A stretch of 64,000 bases of DNA. Source: Castellaniella hirudinis_A (GTDB lineage: Bacteria; Pseudomonadota; Gammaproteobacteria; Burkholderiales; Burkholderiaceae_B). Of the stretch, positions 26,102-34,394 are shown piece by piece. The position numbers were made by a program, and so were the translations under genes. How positions within the stretch are numbered: the first letter of the stretch is position 1; the number at the start of each line of letters is the position of its first letter. The stretch spans positions 124,001 through 188,000 of the forward strand of contig NZ_JBLGTV010000002.1 in NCBI RefSeq assembly GCF_047468865.1, written 5' to 3'. Below the pieces are notes generated by a model. It worked only from the letters and a program-made list of their open reading frames with translations. It was not told the origin of the DNA and ran no database searches.

Positions 26102-27781
26102 ATGGAACCGATCTGGCTGGAACACTACCCCAAGGGGGTGCCGGCGGACATCACCGACCAGGCTGCCGCCTGCGCCTCGCTGGCAGAGCTGTTTGAAGAC
26201 AGCTGCCGTCAGTATGCGAACAATACGGCGTACATCAGCATGGGGGTCTCCATCACCTACGAGCAGACCCGGCAAAAAGCCCAGGCCTTCGCCGCGTGGC
26301 TGCAATCCCAGGGTGTCAAGAAAGGCGACCGCGTCGCCCTGATGATGCCCAACCTCCTGCAATATCCGATCTGCCTGTTCGGCACCCTGATGGCCGGCGC
26401 CGTGGTGGTCAACACCAACCCCCTGTATACGGCCCACGAGCTGCACCATCAGCTGGCCGATTCCGGTGCCACCACCGTGGTGGTGGCGGAAAACTTCGCG
26501 CGCACCCTGCAGGACGCCCTGCCCGGCACCGCCGTCCAGCGCATCGTGGTCACCGCCCTGGGCGACATGCTGGGCTTTCCCAAGCGCCTGGTCGTCAATC
26601 TGGTGGTGCGCCACGTCAAGAAAATGGTGCCCGCCTGGAACCTGCCCGGCGCGCATCGTTTCAACGACGTCCTGAAGGCGGGCCAACAGGCCGGCTTCCA
26701 GCGGCCCGCCCTGGCGCATGCCGACCTGGCCGCCCTGCAATACACCGGGGGCACCACTGGGGTCGCCAAAGGCGCGATGCTCAGTCACGGCAACCTGGTT
26801 TCCAACGTGATCCAGGCCTACAACTGGGTTCGCCCCTATTGCAAGGGCGAAAAAGAATGCGTGGTCACGGCCCTGCCGCTCTACCATATCTTTGCCCTGA
26901 CGGCCAACTGCCTGACCTTCATGAAGCTGGGCGCCAGCAACCTGCTGATCGTCAATCCCCGCGACATCCCCGGGTTCGTCAAAGAACTGGGCACGGTCAA
27001 GTTCACCGCGCTCACCGGCGTCAACACGCTGTTCAATGCCCTGCTGAACAATCCCGATTTCGCCAAGCTGGACTTCAGCAGCCTGCATACGTCGCTGGGC
27101 GGCGGCATGGCTGTCCAGGAAGCCATCGCCCAGCGTTGGCTGCAGGTCACCGGCAAGCCCATCGCCCAGGCCTACGGCCTGACCGAAACCTCGCCGGCGG
27201 TCACCATCAACCCGCTGGACAAGGTCGATTTCAATGGCTCCATCGGCCTGCCGGTGCCCTCCACCCTGGTGGCCATCCGCGAAGACAACCGCGAAATGGC
27301 CATCGGCGAATCCGGCGAAATCTGCGTCAAGGGCCCCCAGGTCACGGCGGGCTACTGGAACCGCCCCGAGGAAACCGCCAAGACCTTCGATGCCGACGGC
27401 TGGCTGCTGACCGGCGACATCGGCTACATCAACGACAAGGGCTACGTGTTCCTGCTGGATCGCAAGAAAGACATGATCCTGGTGTCGGGCTTCAATGTGT
27501 ATCCCAACGAAGTCGAAGCCGCCGCCATCGAGCACCCCGGCATCCTGGAGGCCGCCGCCATCGGGGTGCCCAGCGGGCATTCGGGCGAAGTCGTCAAGCT
27601 GTACGTGATCCGCAAAGACCCCGCCCTGACCGAGGCCGACGTCATCGCCCACTGCCGCAAGCTGCTGACCGGCTACAAGGTGCCTAAATTCGTGGAATTC
27701 CGCGAAGACCTGCCGCGCAGCAATGTCGGCAAGATCCTGCGCAAAGAATTGCGCAATCAGGTTCTGGCCGGCCCAGCCTGA
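26102..27781 (+). CDS. fadD: Long-chain acyl-CoA synthetase FadD
   Basis: Activates fatty acids to acyl-CoA via an acyl-adenylate, at the inner face of the cytoplasmic membrane. At 559 aa it matches E. coli FadD in length. The AMP-binding P-loop LQYTGGTTGVAKGAMLSH, the YGLTETSP motif, DGWLLTGDIGYIND and the C-terminal LDRKKDMILVSGFNVYPNEVE signature are all intact. GAAGGAAA precedes the ATG by about 7 bases. It is downstream of the chalcone-isomerase-like gene by 31 bp, probably in the same message as fadL. Confidence 0.95.
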   Translation: MEPIWLEHYPKGVPADITDQAAACASLAELFEDSCRQYANNTAYISMGVSITYEQTRQKAQAFAAWLQSQGVKKGDRVALMMPNLLQYPICLFGTLMAGAVVVNTNPLYTAHELHHQLADSGATTVVVAENFARTLQDALPGTAVQRIVVTALGDMLGFPKRLVVNLVVRHVKKMVPAWNLPGAHRFNDVLKAGQQAGFQRPALAHADLAALQYTGGTTGVAKGAMLSHGNLVSNVIQAYNWVRPYCKGEKECVVTALPLYHIFALTANCLTFMKLGASNLLIVNPRDIPGFVKELGTVKFTALTGVNTLFNALLNNPDFAKLDFSSLHTSLGGGMAVQEAIAQRWLQVTGKPIAQAYGLTETSPAVTINPLDKVDFNGSIGLPVPSTLVAIREDNREMAIGESGEICVKGPQVTAGYWNRPEETAKTFDADGWLLTGDIGYINDKGYVFLLDRKKDMILVSGFNVYPNEVEAAAIEHPGILEAAAIGVPSGHSGEVVKLYVIRKDPALTEADVIAHCRKLLTGYKVPKFVEFREDLPRSNVGKILRKELRNQVLAGPA

Positions 27782-27828
27782 CCAGGCCCCGCCCACGGCG
27801 CGATGTTCCGGCCAGGCGCACGGGCAAC

Positions 27829-27849
27829 CGGCGCGATGGCGTCGCGCCG
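27829..27849. other. Hairpin in the convergent fadD / uncharacterised-gene junction
   Basis: CGGCGCGA and TCGCGCCG flank a TGGCG loop, giving an 8-bp perfect stem between two convergent genes. There is no T-run on either strand, so if it terminates it does so weakly. Confidence 0.35.
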
Positions 27850-27899
27850 CACAGGGCCGGGCGCACAGCAGCCGGCGTGGAGGCCGCGTCGGAAAACCG

Positions 27900-28310
27900 T
27901 CAAACGGCCCCGAAGATCAACGGGTCGCCCTGACGGTCAAACGCCAGCAGCGACCCGATCGTGCCGTATTTGATCATCTGCGTCATGCGCTGAAAAGCCA
28001 TGTCGACATCCTTGTTATCGGGCAGATAGGCGCTTTGATCCGCCATGGCGGCCACAAACATCACCTGCCAGTCCTGTCCCGTGTGGCGCGATTCGGCCAC
28101 CAGGGCGTCAAAGCCGGCGATTTCGGCCGGCGTTTTGTCCACGCACAGCAAAGGGGTCAGTTCGCCGCCCTCGCCACGCGCATGACTGGCTTTCTGGGCC
28201 ACGGTGGCATCGTCGGGCACCCCGCTGGCCGCGAACACAAACAGCAGGCGCTGCGGTTCGGGCTGCTGGCGGGCGGCGGCCAGCAGGTCGTCAAAACAGG
28301 TGATGTCCAT
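27900..28310 (-). CDS. Conserved protein of unknown function
   Basis: 136 aa from the ATG at 28310 (MDITCFDDLLAAARQQ); an in-frame ATG at 28346 would add 12 residues with no better ribosome-binding site. There is no signal peptide, membrane helix or motif I can tie to a function. The sequence is acidic with LLFVFAASGVPDDATVAQKA and PLLCVDKTPAEIAGFDALV segments. I recall similar short Bordetella-group proteins labelled ribonucleotide reductase alpha subunit, but nothing here resembles that roughly 750-aa enzyme, so I do not adopt the name. It lies 85 bp upstream of ggt's stop on the same strand. Confidence 0.75.
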   Translation of the reverse strand: MDITCFDDLLAAARQQPEPQRLLFVFAASGVPDDATVAQKASHARGEGGELTPLLCVDKTPAEIAGFDALVAESRHTGQDWQVMFVAAMADQSAYLPDNKDVDMAFQRMTQMIKYGTIGSLLAFDRQGDPLIFGAV

Positions 28311-28395
28311 AGGATTGTCGCAGGCGGTGGTCGAAACAGCCCCCATCCTACAGGATCGGACGCCAGGTGGCTTTGCGGTTCATCAGACAAGACCA

Positions 28396-30189
28396 TCATG
28401 GCAGCCCCAGGGCCGCGCCGTCCGGGTTGCGCGGATCCGATGCGCCATACATCACGCCCTCGCGGATCTGGATGGTCTGCGTCTTGCCCATCGCCGGCAT
28501 GACGGCCACGTGCTGGCCATAGCTGCGCAGCAGCGCCAGTGTGTCGGGGCTCAGGCCTTTTTCCACCCGCAATTGATCGGGCCACCACTGGTGGTGGAAA
28601 CGCGGCATGGCGGCGGCCTCGGCGGGATTCATCCCGAAGTCGATGGCATCCACCACGGCTTCCAGCACCGTCGTGATGATGCGTGCGCCGCCCGGACTGC
28701 CGGTCACCAGCCACGGCCGGCCGTCTTTCAGAACCAGGGTCGGCGTCATCGAAGACAGCGGCCGCTTGCCCGGCGCAATGGCGTTGGCCGCGCCGCCGAT
28801 CAGGCCATACACATTGGCCACACCCGGCTTGGCCGAAAAATCGTCCATTTCGTTGTTGAGCAGTATGCCGGTGCCGGCGGCCACCATGCCGCTGCCGAAA
28901 TGGGTGTTCAGCGTGTAGGTCACCGCCACCGCATTGCCGGCCGCATCGGCCACCGAAAAATGCGTGGTCTGATCGCCTTCAATGGGCTGCGGCCTGCCGG
29001 GCCGGATGTCGGCCGATGGCCGCGCGCGCGTGGCCTGTATCGTGGCCGCCAGGGCGCGGGCATAGGGCTTGGCGGTCAGCCCCGCCACGGGCACCGGGAC
29101 GAAGTCGGTATCGCCCAGATATTCGGCGCGGTCGGCATACGCCAGCTTCATGGCTTCGGCCATGTGCTGGATGGTCTGGGCGCTGCCCGCGCCCCAGCTC
29201 CCGACCGGCCAGGCTTCCATCATGTTCAAAATCTGCACCAGATGGATGCCGCCGGAACTGGGCGGCGGCATCGTGACCACGCGATAGCCCCGGTAATCGC
29301 CCACGATGGGGTCGCGCTCGACCACCCGGTACTCGGCCAGGTCTTGCGCCGTGATCAGGCCGCCGTGCCGGGCCATATCCGCCGCGATTTTCCGGCCGAT
29401 GGCCCCGCGATAGAAGGCCTCGGCCCCTTGCGCGGCAATCAGGCGCAAGGACTGCGCCAGATCCTTCTGCACCAGCCAGTCGCCCGCCCTCAGCGGCTGC
29501 CCGCCGCGCCAGAAAATCGCCCGGGTGGCGGGCCACCGGCCCATCGTCTTGGCGGTCTTGGCCAGGGCTTCGGCCAGCGTCGGGCTGACGGGATAGCCGC
29601 GCTCGGCCAGGCGGATGGCCGGGGCCATCACCTGCGCCAAGGGCAGTGTCCCCCACTGCCGCTGGGCATGGGTCAAGCCCGCCACGCTGCCCGGCACCCC
29701 CACCGCCAGGGGCGTGAACAGGGATCGGCCCTCGGCGACCTCTCCGCGCTCATCCAGGTACATGTCGCGCGTGGCGCGGCGCGGCGCCATTTCGCGGAAA
29801 TCCAGGGCGATGTCGCGGTCATCCCGGGCGGTATGCACCATCATGAAGCCCCCGCCGCCCAGGTTCCCGGCATTGGGCAGAACCACAGCCAGGGCAAAAC
29901 CCACCGCCACGGCGGCATCCACGGCATTGCCCCCGGCCCGCAGCATATCCAGGCCCGCCTGGCTGGCCAGCGCCTGCTCGGATACCACCATACCGCGCCG
30001 GGCAACCGCCGGATGGAAGATATCCATGCTGAAATCGTAGGCGGCGGCGGCCGCCACTGCCGTGGCGGTCGTCGGCGGCGGGGATGCCCGCGGCGGCGTG
30101 ACCGCGACGTCCGGCCGCGGCGTGGCGCAAGCCCCCAGCAACAGCGCCAGCACCGCCGGCGCGGCCCATCGGCCACAGGATGGCTTCAT
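28396..30189 (-). CDS. ggt: Gamma-glutamyltransferase, lipoprotein form
   Basis: Cleaves or transfers the gamma-glutamyl group of glutathione and related amides; made as a precursor that splits itself into two subunits. The start at 30189 has AGGAG about 7 bases upstream and gives 597 aa. The N-terminus ends in LLLGAC, a lipobox with Cys21, so the protein is probably anchored to a membrane facing the periplasm, unlike the soluble E. coli enzyme. The autoprocessing nucleophile is the threonine of DQTTHFSVAD. GTGILLNNEMDDFS and GKRPLSSMTPTLV, which shape the gamma-glutamyl site, are present. Confidence 0.93.
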   Translation of the reverse strand: MKPSCGRWAAPAVLALLLGACATPRPDVAVTPPRASPPPTTATAVAAAAAYDFSMDIFHPAVARRGMVVSEQALASQAGLDMLRAGGNAVDAAVAVGFALAVVLPNAGNLGGGGFMMVHTARDDRDIALDFREMAPRRATRDMYLDERGEVAEGRSLFTPLAVGVPGSVAGLTHAQRQWGTLPLAQVMAPAIRLAERGYPVSPTLAEALAKTAKTMGRWPATRAIFWRGGQPLRAGDWLVQKDLAQSLRLIAAQGAEAFYRGAIGRKIAADMARHGGLITAQDLAEYRVVERDPIVGDYRGYRVVTMPPPSSGGIHLVQILNMMEAWPVGSWGAGSAQTIQHMAEAMKLAYADRAEYLGDTDFVPVPVAGLTAKPYARALAATIQATRARPSADIRPGRPQPIEGDQTTHFSVADAAGNAVAVTYTLNTHFGSGMVAAGTGILLNNEMDDFSAKPGVANVYGLIGGAANAIAPGKRPLSSMTPTLVLKDGRPWLVTGSPGGARIITTVLEAVVDAIDFGMNPAEAAAMPRFHHQWWPDQLRVEKGLSPDTLALLRSYGQHVAVMPAMGKTQTIQIREGVMYGASDPRNPDGAALGLP

Positions 30190-30241
30190 TGTGTTCTCCT
30201 TCCACTGCTTGCCTGCCGCCACCCTACCACAGCCGCCGCCA

Positions 30242-30275
30242 TGCAAAAAGCCCCGCCGAAGCGGGGCTTTTTGCA
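30242..30275 (-). terminator. Strong intrinsic terminator after rpsQ
   Basis: A perfect 15-bp inverted repeat, TGCAAAAAGCCCCGC and GCGGGGCTTTTTGCA, with a four-base CGAA loop, lies 52 bp beyond the rpsQ stop and just before the ggt promoter region. The T5 tract is on both strands, so it can work in both directions. It marks the end of the S10 transcript, with no read-through needed to rplN. Confidence 0.9.
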
Positions 30276-30326
30276 GACTGCCGAAGGGCCGCCAAGCGCG
30301 GAGGACCGTCTTGGCGGCCTGTGCGA

Positions 30327-30608
30327 TCAGATGATGCGCACGGCTTCGACCAGGCGCACCACCGTCCAGGACTTGGACTTGGAGATGGGCCGGCCTTCGG
30401 CGATTTCCACGGTATCGCCCTCGTTGAACTGGTTGGCTTCGTCGTGCGCCTTGTATTTGGCGGTGCGGTTGACGAACTTGCCCAGCACGGGGTGCTTGAC
30501 GCGGGTCTGGACGCTGACGACGACCGTCTTGTCCATTTTGTTGCTGACGACCTTGCCGACCAGCGTGCGTTGACGCTTGGCGGTGTCTTTTTGGGTTTCG
30601 GTAGTCAT
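30327..30608 (-). CDS. rpsQ: 30S ribosomal protein S17, last gene of this S10 operon
   Basis: Primary assembly protein of the small subunit. The 93-aa OB-fold protein carries RTLVGKVVSNKMDKTVVVSV and the later HDEANQFNEGDTVEIAEGRPISKSKSW. It begins 1 bp after the rpmC stop. Instead of rplN it is followed by a strong terminator and ggt. Confidence 0.98.
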   Translation of the reverse strand: MTTETQKDTAKRQRTLVGKVVSNKMDKTVVVSVQTRVKHPVLGKFVNRTAKYKAHDEANQFNEGDTVEIAEGRPISKSKSWTVVRLVEAVRII

Positions 30609-30609
30609 G

Positions 30610-30801
30610 TTACTTTCCTGCGTTCTCAGTCATGATGGTGCGGATGCGCGCGATGTCGCGGCGCACCTTGCCCAACTGGCTGGTGTTGGAAAGCTGCTGA
30701 GTGGCACGCTGCATGCGCAGGTTGAAATGTGCCTTCAGCAGGCTCTCGAGCTCGGACTGGAGCCCGGCGGCGTCTTTTTCGCGCAGTTCACTGGCTTTCA
30801 T
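30610..30801 (-). CDS. rpmC: 50S ribosomal protein L29
   Basis: Helical hairpin protein at the exit-tunnel rim, contacting trigger factor and SRP with L23. At 63 aa it starts MKASELREKDAAGLQSELES and contains FNLRMQRATQQLSNTSQLGKVRRDIARI. It is between rplP and rpsQ. Confidence 0.97.
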   Translation of the reverse strand: MKASELREKDAAGLQSELESLLKAHFNLRMQRATQQLSNTSQLGKVRRDIARIRTIMTENAGK

Positions 30802-30812
30802 GTGTTTACCCC

Positions 30813-31229
30813 TTAGGCGCCCACGCGGCGCGACACAAAGGTCGTGCGCAAGGGCAGCTTGGCGGCAGCCAGACGGAATGCTTCGCGCGCGACTTCTTCG
30901 GACACGCCTTCCATTTCGTACAGCATTTTGCCAGGTTGGATTTCAGCGACCCAGAACTCTGGATTGCCCTTGCCTTTACCCATCCGAACTTCGGCGGGTT
31001 TCTGCGAAATGGGCTTGTCCGGGAAGATCCGGATCCAGATGCGGCCGCCACGCTTGATGTGACGGTTGATGGCGCGACGGGCGGCCTCGATCTGGCGGGC
31101 CGTCAGACGGCCGCGATCGGTGGCTTTCAGGCCGAATTCGCCAAAAGACACATTGACGCCGCGCGTCGCCAGGCCGGTGTTGCGGCCTTTTTGCTCTTTG
31201 CGGTATTTCCTGCGGGAGGGTGACAACAT
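30813..31229 (-). CDS. rplP: 50S ribosomal protein L16
   Basis: Helps shape the A site of the large subunit. The 138-aa protein begins MLSPSRRKYRKEQKGRNTGL and contains GRIWIRIFPDKPISQKPAEVRMGKGKG, the conserved loop. It starts 2 bp after the rpsC stop. Confidence 0.98.
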   Translation of the reverse strand: MLSPSRRKYRKEQKGRNTGLATRGVNVSFGEFGLKATDRGRLTARQIEAARRAINRHIKRGGRIWIRIFPDKPISQKPAEVRMGKGKGNPEFWVAEIQPGKMLYEMEGVSEEVAREAFRLAAAKLPLRTTFVSRRVGA

Positions 31230-31231
31230 GA

Positions 31232-32017
31232 TTATTCTCCTTCGGGCGCGGGCGCGGCCGATGCCGCATCACGGCGCGGGCCACGGCCACGGCCACCAGG
31301 GCGGCCGGGACGGTCGCCACGCGGCGCGCGGCGCGGACGGCGTTCGTCGTCACGCGGGCCGGCGGCGGTTTCAACCGGGAAGTCGCCATTGGGCTGCATA
31401 TCGCCCTTGTAGACCCAGACCTTGATCCCGATGATGCCATAGGTGGTTTGGGCTTCGGACGTGCCGTAGTCGATGTGGGCGCGCAGGGTGTGCAGGGGCA
31501 CACGGCCTTCGCGATACCATTCGGTACGGGCGATTTCGATGCCGTTCAGACGGCCCGAGGACATGATCTTGATGCCCTGGGCGCCCAGGCGCATGGCGTT
31601 CTGCATGGCGCGTTTCATGGCGCGGCGGAACATGATGCGCTTTTCGAGCTGCTGGGCGATCGAGTCGGCGATCAGCTGGGCATCGGTTTCCGGCTTGCGG
31701 ATTTCCTCGATGTTGACGTGCACGGGCACGCCCATCAGGCGCTGCAGATCGGCCTTCAGGTTTTCGATGTCCTCGCCGCGACGGCCGATGACCACGCCCG
31801 GACGGGCCGAGTACACGGTGATGCGGGCATTCTTGGCGGGGCGCTCGATGACGATGCGGCCAACCGATGCGGATTTGAGTTTCTTCTTCAGGTATTCACG
31901 CACGCGAATGTCTTCGGCCAGCATGCTGCCGTAGACCTTGTCGTTGGCGTACCAGCGAGAAGTCCAGTTGTGGTTGACCGCCAGGCGGAACCCGATTGGG
32001 TGGATTTTCTGTCCCAT
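31232..32017 (-). CDS. rpsC: 30S ribosomal protein S3 with extended Arg/Gly tail
   Basis: mRNA-entry protein with helicase role together with S4 and S5. Residues 1-210 are standard: MGQKIHPIGFRLAVNHNWTS, the KH domain around VVIGRRGEDIENLKADLQ, and GVKVWVYKGD-like IIGIKVWVYKGDM. At 261 aa it is longer than E. coli S3 (233) because of a tail of about 45 residues rich in Arg, Gly, Pro and finally Ala/Glu (GRPGGRGRGPRRDAASAA). Such tails occur in Burkholderiales. It is in the S10 operon between rplV and rplP. Confidence 0.97.
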   Translation of the reverse strand: MGQKIHPIGFRLAVNHNWTSRWYANDKVYGSMLAEDIRVREYLKKKLKSASVGRIVIERPAKNARITVYSARPGVVIGRRGEDIENLKADLQRLMGVPVHVNIEEIRKPETDAQLIADSIAQQLEKRIMFRRAMKRAMQNAMRLGAQGIKIMSSGRLNGIEIARTEWYREGRVPLHTLRAHIDYGTSEAQTTYGIIGIKVWVYKGDMQPNGDFPVETAAGPRDDERRPRRAPRGDRPGRPGGRGRGPRRDAASAAPAPEGE

Positions 32018-32026
32018 AGCGACTCC

Positions 32027-32356
32027 TTAGGCCCCGACCTTGACCACGATGTGGCAGGTCTGCTTTTCGATGCGGTTACCACGGCCCTTGGCGCGCGCCG
32101 AGAAACGCTTCATCGACTGGGCTTTGTCGACGTAGATGGTGGTGACCTTCAGTTCGTCGATATCGGCACCGTCGTTGTGCTCGGCATTGGCAATCGCCGA
32201 TTCGAGCGCTTTCTTGAGGATGCCGGCCGCCTTTTTGGGGCTGAACGTCAGGATGTTGAGCGCGTGCGCCACGGATTTTCCGCGGATCAGATCCGCCACC
32301 AGGCGGGTCTTCTGGGCGGAAATATGCACGCCACGAATGACTGCGGTGGTTTCCAT
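32027..32356 (-). CDS. rplV: 50S ribosomal protein L22
   Basis: Lines the exit tunnel with its long beta-hairpin. The 109-aa sequence contains SAQKTRLVADLIRGKSVAHAL and the hairpin region KAQSMKRFSARAKGRGNRIEK, which includes the residues linked to macrolide response in other species; nothing unusual is visible. It is in the S10 operon, 3 bp before rpsS's stop side. Confidence 0.97.
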   Translation of the reverse strand: METTAVIRGVHISAQKTRLVADLIRGKSVAHALNILTFSPKKAAGILKKALESAIANAEHNDGADIDELKVTTIYVDKAQSMKRFSARAKGRGNRIEKQTCHIVVKVGA

Positions 32357-32359
32357 GGC

Positions 32360-32635
32360 TTACCTCTTGGCCTTTTTATCCGCTGCGTGCCCCTTGAAGG
32401 TGCGCGTCAGGGAAAATTCGCCAAGCTTGTGGCCGACCATATTCTCGTTGATATAGACGGGAACGTGCTGGCGGCCGTTATGCACGGCAATAGTCAGCCC
32501 GATGAACTCGGGCAAAATGGTAGAACGGCGCGACCAGGTCTTGATCGGCTTTTTTTCCTTGCCCCCGACGGCGGCATCGACCTTTTTGATCAGATGCGCA
32601 TCGACGAATGGGCCTTTCTTGATCGAACGTGACAT
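32360..32635 (-). CDS. rpsS: 30S ribosomal protein S19
   Basis: Head protein that pairs with S13. The 91-aa protein starts MSRSIKKGPFVDAHLIKKVD and has the conserved RRSTILPEFIGLTIAVHNGR and GHKLGEFSLTRTFKGH segments. It is in the S10 operon between rplB and rplV. Confidence 0.98.
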   Translation of the reverse strand: MSRSIKKGPFVDAHLIKKVDAAVGGKEKKPIKTWSRRSTILPEFIGLTIAVHNGRQHVPVYINENMVGHKLGEFSLTRTFKGHAADKKAKR

Positions 32636-32647
32636 AGTGTTCGCCCC

Positions 32648-33475
32648 TTATTTGCGCTTGCGGCGCGAGACAATCATATTGTCTGTGCGCTTGTTACGAC
32701 GGGTCCGGTAGCCCTTGGTGGGAGTCCCCCACGGGCTGACGGGTTCGCGGCCTTCGCCAGTGCGGCCTTCGCCGCCGCCATGCGGGTGATCCACCGGGTT
32801 CATGGCCACGCCACGAACGGTCGGACGCACCCCGCGCCAGCGCACTGCGCCGGCCTTGCCGATCTGGCGCAGGCTGTGTTCGCCGTTGCTGACTTCGCCG
32901 ATGGTGGCGCGGCAATCGATGTGGATGCGGCGGACTTCGCCGGAACGCAGGCGAACCTGGGCGTAAACGCCTTCGCGGGCCATCAGCACGGCGGACGCGC
33001 CGGCCGAACGGGCGATCTGGGCGCCCTTGCCCGGCTGCATTTCGATGCAGTGGATGGTGGAGCCCACAGGAATGGCGCGGATCGGCAGCGTGTTGCCGGC
33101 GCGAATCGGGGCTTCGAGGCCCGAGACCACGGACGCGCCGACGGCCAGGCCGCGCGGTGCGATGATGTAGCGGCGTTCGCCATCGGCATAGCACAGCAGC
33201 GCCAGGTGAGCGGTGCGGTTGGGGTCGTATTCCAGGCGTTCGACGCGGGCGACGATGCCGTCCTTGTTGCGGCGGAAATCGACGACGCGATAGTGCTGCT
33301 TATGACCGCCCCCGCGATGGCGCACGGTGATGTGGCCGTTGTTGTTGCGCCCGGAGCCCCGGGATTTGGGTTCCAGCAGGGGGGCATAGCCCGGGCCCTT
33401 GTGCAGCTCGGGGTGCACGACCTTGATCATGCCCCGGCGGCCGGCGGATGTGGGTTTGACTTTTACCAGCGGCAT
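32648..33475 (-). CDS. rplB: 50S ribosomal protein L2
   Basis: Large primary 23S-binding protein needed for subunit joining and peptidyl transfer. The 275-aa sequence has MPLVKVKPTSAGRRGMIKVV at the start and the highly conserved C-terminal RGVAMNPVDHPHGGGEGRTG, with the functionally important histidine. Its ATG directly abuts the rplW stop. Confidence 0.98.
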   Translation of the reverse strand: MPLVKVKPTSAGRRGMIKVVHPELHKGPGYAPLLEPKSRGSGRNNNGHITVRHRGGGHKQHYRVVDFRRNKDGIVARVERLEYDPNRTAHLALLCYADGERRYIIAPRGLAVGASVVSGLEAPIRAGNTLPIRAIPVGSTIHCIEMQPGKGAQIARSAGASAVLMAREGVYAQVRLRSGEVRRIHIDCRATIGEVSNGEHSLRQIGKAGAVRWRGVRPTVRGVAMNPVDHPHGGGEGRTGEGREPVSPWGTPTKGYRTRRNKRTDNMIVSRRKRK

Positions 33476-33772
33476 TTAGTTCACCTCCGTAAAGTCGATT
33501 TCCTGGCCCGCCTTGAGCGACACATAGGCCTTGCGTTCGTTGCGGCGACGGCCAATGAAGCGGCCAAAGCGTTTTTCCTTGCCCTTGCGGTTGGAAACCT
33601 GCACGGAATCGACCTCGACCTTGAACAGGAGTTCGATGGCGGCCTTGATCTCGGGCTTGGTGGCATCGGCGACAACGCGGAAAGCGACCTGGTTGTTTTT
33701 TTCGGCAATCATCGTGGCCTTTTCAGTGACCACGGGTGCCAGAATGACTTGCATCAGACGTTCGGCATTCAT
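33476..33772 (-). CDS. rplW: 50S ribosomal protein L23
   Basis: Exit-tunnel docking site for trigger factor and SRP. The 98-aa protein begins MNAERLMQVILAPVVTEKAT and contains FKVEVDSVQVSNRKGKEKRFG. Its ATG overlaps the rplD stop by 4 bp (ATGA), and its own stop touches rplB. Confidence 0.97.
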   Translation of the reverse strand: MNAERLMQVILAPVVTEKATMIAEKNNQVAFRVVADATKPEIKAAIELLFKVEVDSVQVSNRKGKEKRFGRFIGRRRNERKAYVSLKAGQEIDFTEVN

Positions 33773-34392
33773 CCCAGCAACTCCTCGAGTTGGGCGATCG
33801 CCGACTTGGTGACCAGCACTTTCTTGTAGTGGACCAGGGACAGCGGATCGGCGTAGCGCGTTTCAATCACCGCCACGTTGGGCAGGTTGCGCGTCGCGAG
33901 ATAGACGTTCTCGTCCATGGCATCAGTGATGATGAGGACGGATTCGGTAATGCCCAAATCCTTCAGCTTGGCCGCGGCCAGCTTGGTTTTGGGGGCTTCC
34001 AGGGTGAAGGATTCGACCACGGCCAGACGGTCTTCGCGCACCAGCTGCGAGAAAATGGCGCGCAAGCCGGCGCGGTACATTTTCTTGTTGACCTTGTGGC
34101 TGAAGTTTTCGTCGGGCGAATTGGGGAACGCACGGCCACCCCCACGCCAGATCGGCGAGGACGTCATGCCCGAACGGGCACGGCCGGTGCCTTTCTGGCG
34201 CCACGGCTTCTTGGTGGAGTGCTTGACGGTTTCGCGGTTTTTCTGCGCGCGGTTGCCCATGCGGGCATTGGCCTGATAGGCCACCACGATCTGATGCACC
34301 AGCGCTTCGTTGAATTCGCGGCCGAAGATTTCGTCGGCGCCCGCAACGGTGGCCGAGGACTGACCCTGATCATTCAGGAGCTTGAGTTCCAT
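33769..34392 (-). CDS. rplD: 50S ribosomal protein L4
   Basis: Tunnel-wall protein. In E. coli it also represses its own operon by acting on the leader. At 207 aa it starts MELKLLNDQGQSSATVAGAD and carries the conserved loop KPWRQKGTGRARSGMTSSPIWRGGGRAF. It is coupled to rplW by a 4-bp overlap. In this genome the leader on which L4 could act would be the one before rplC (35085-35275), not before rpsJ. Confidence 0.98.
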   Translation of the reverse strand: MELKLLNDQGQSSATVAGADEIFGREFNEALVHQIVVAYQANARMGNRAQKNRETVKHSTKKPWRQKGTGRARSGMTSSPIWRGGGRAFPNSPDENFSHKVNKKMYRAGLRAIFSQLVREDRLAVVESFTLEAPKTKLAAAKLKDLGITESVLIITDAMDENVYLATRNLPNVAVIETRYADPLSLVHYKKVLVTKSAIAQLEELLG

Positions 34393-34394
34393 GA

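Noticed and set aside
28207..30573. Long plus-strand frame opposite ggt and the small unknown gene
   Set aside because: The translation is low-complexity and without motifs, while the minus strand encodes a complete gamma-glutamyltransferase with intact active site.
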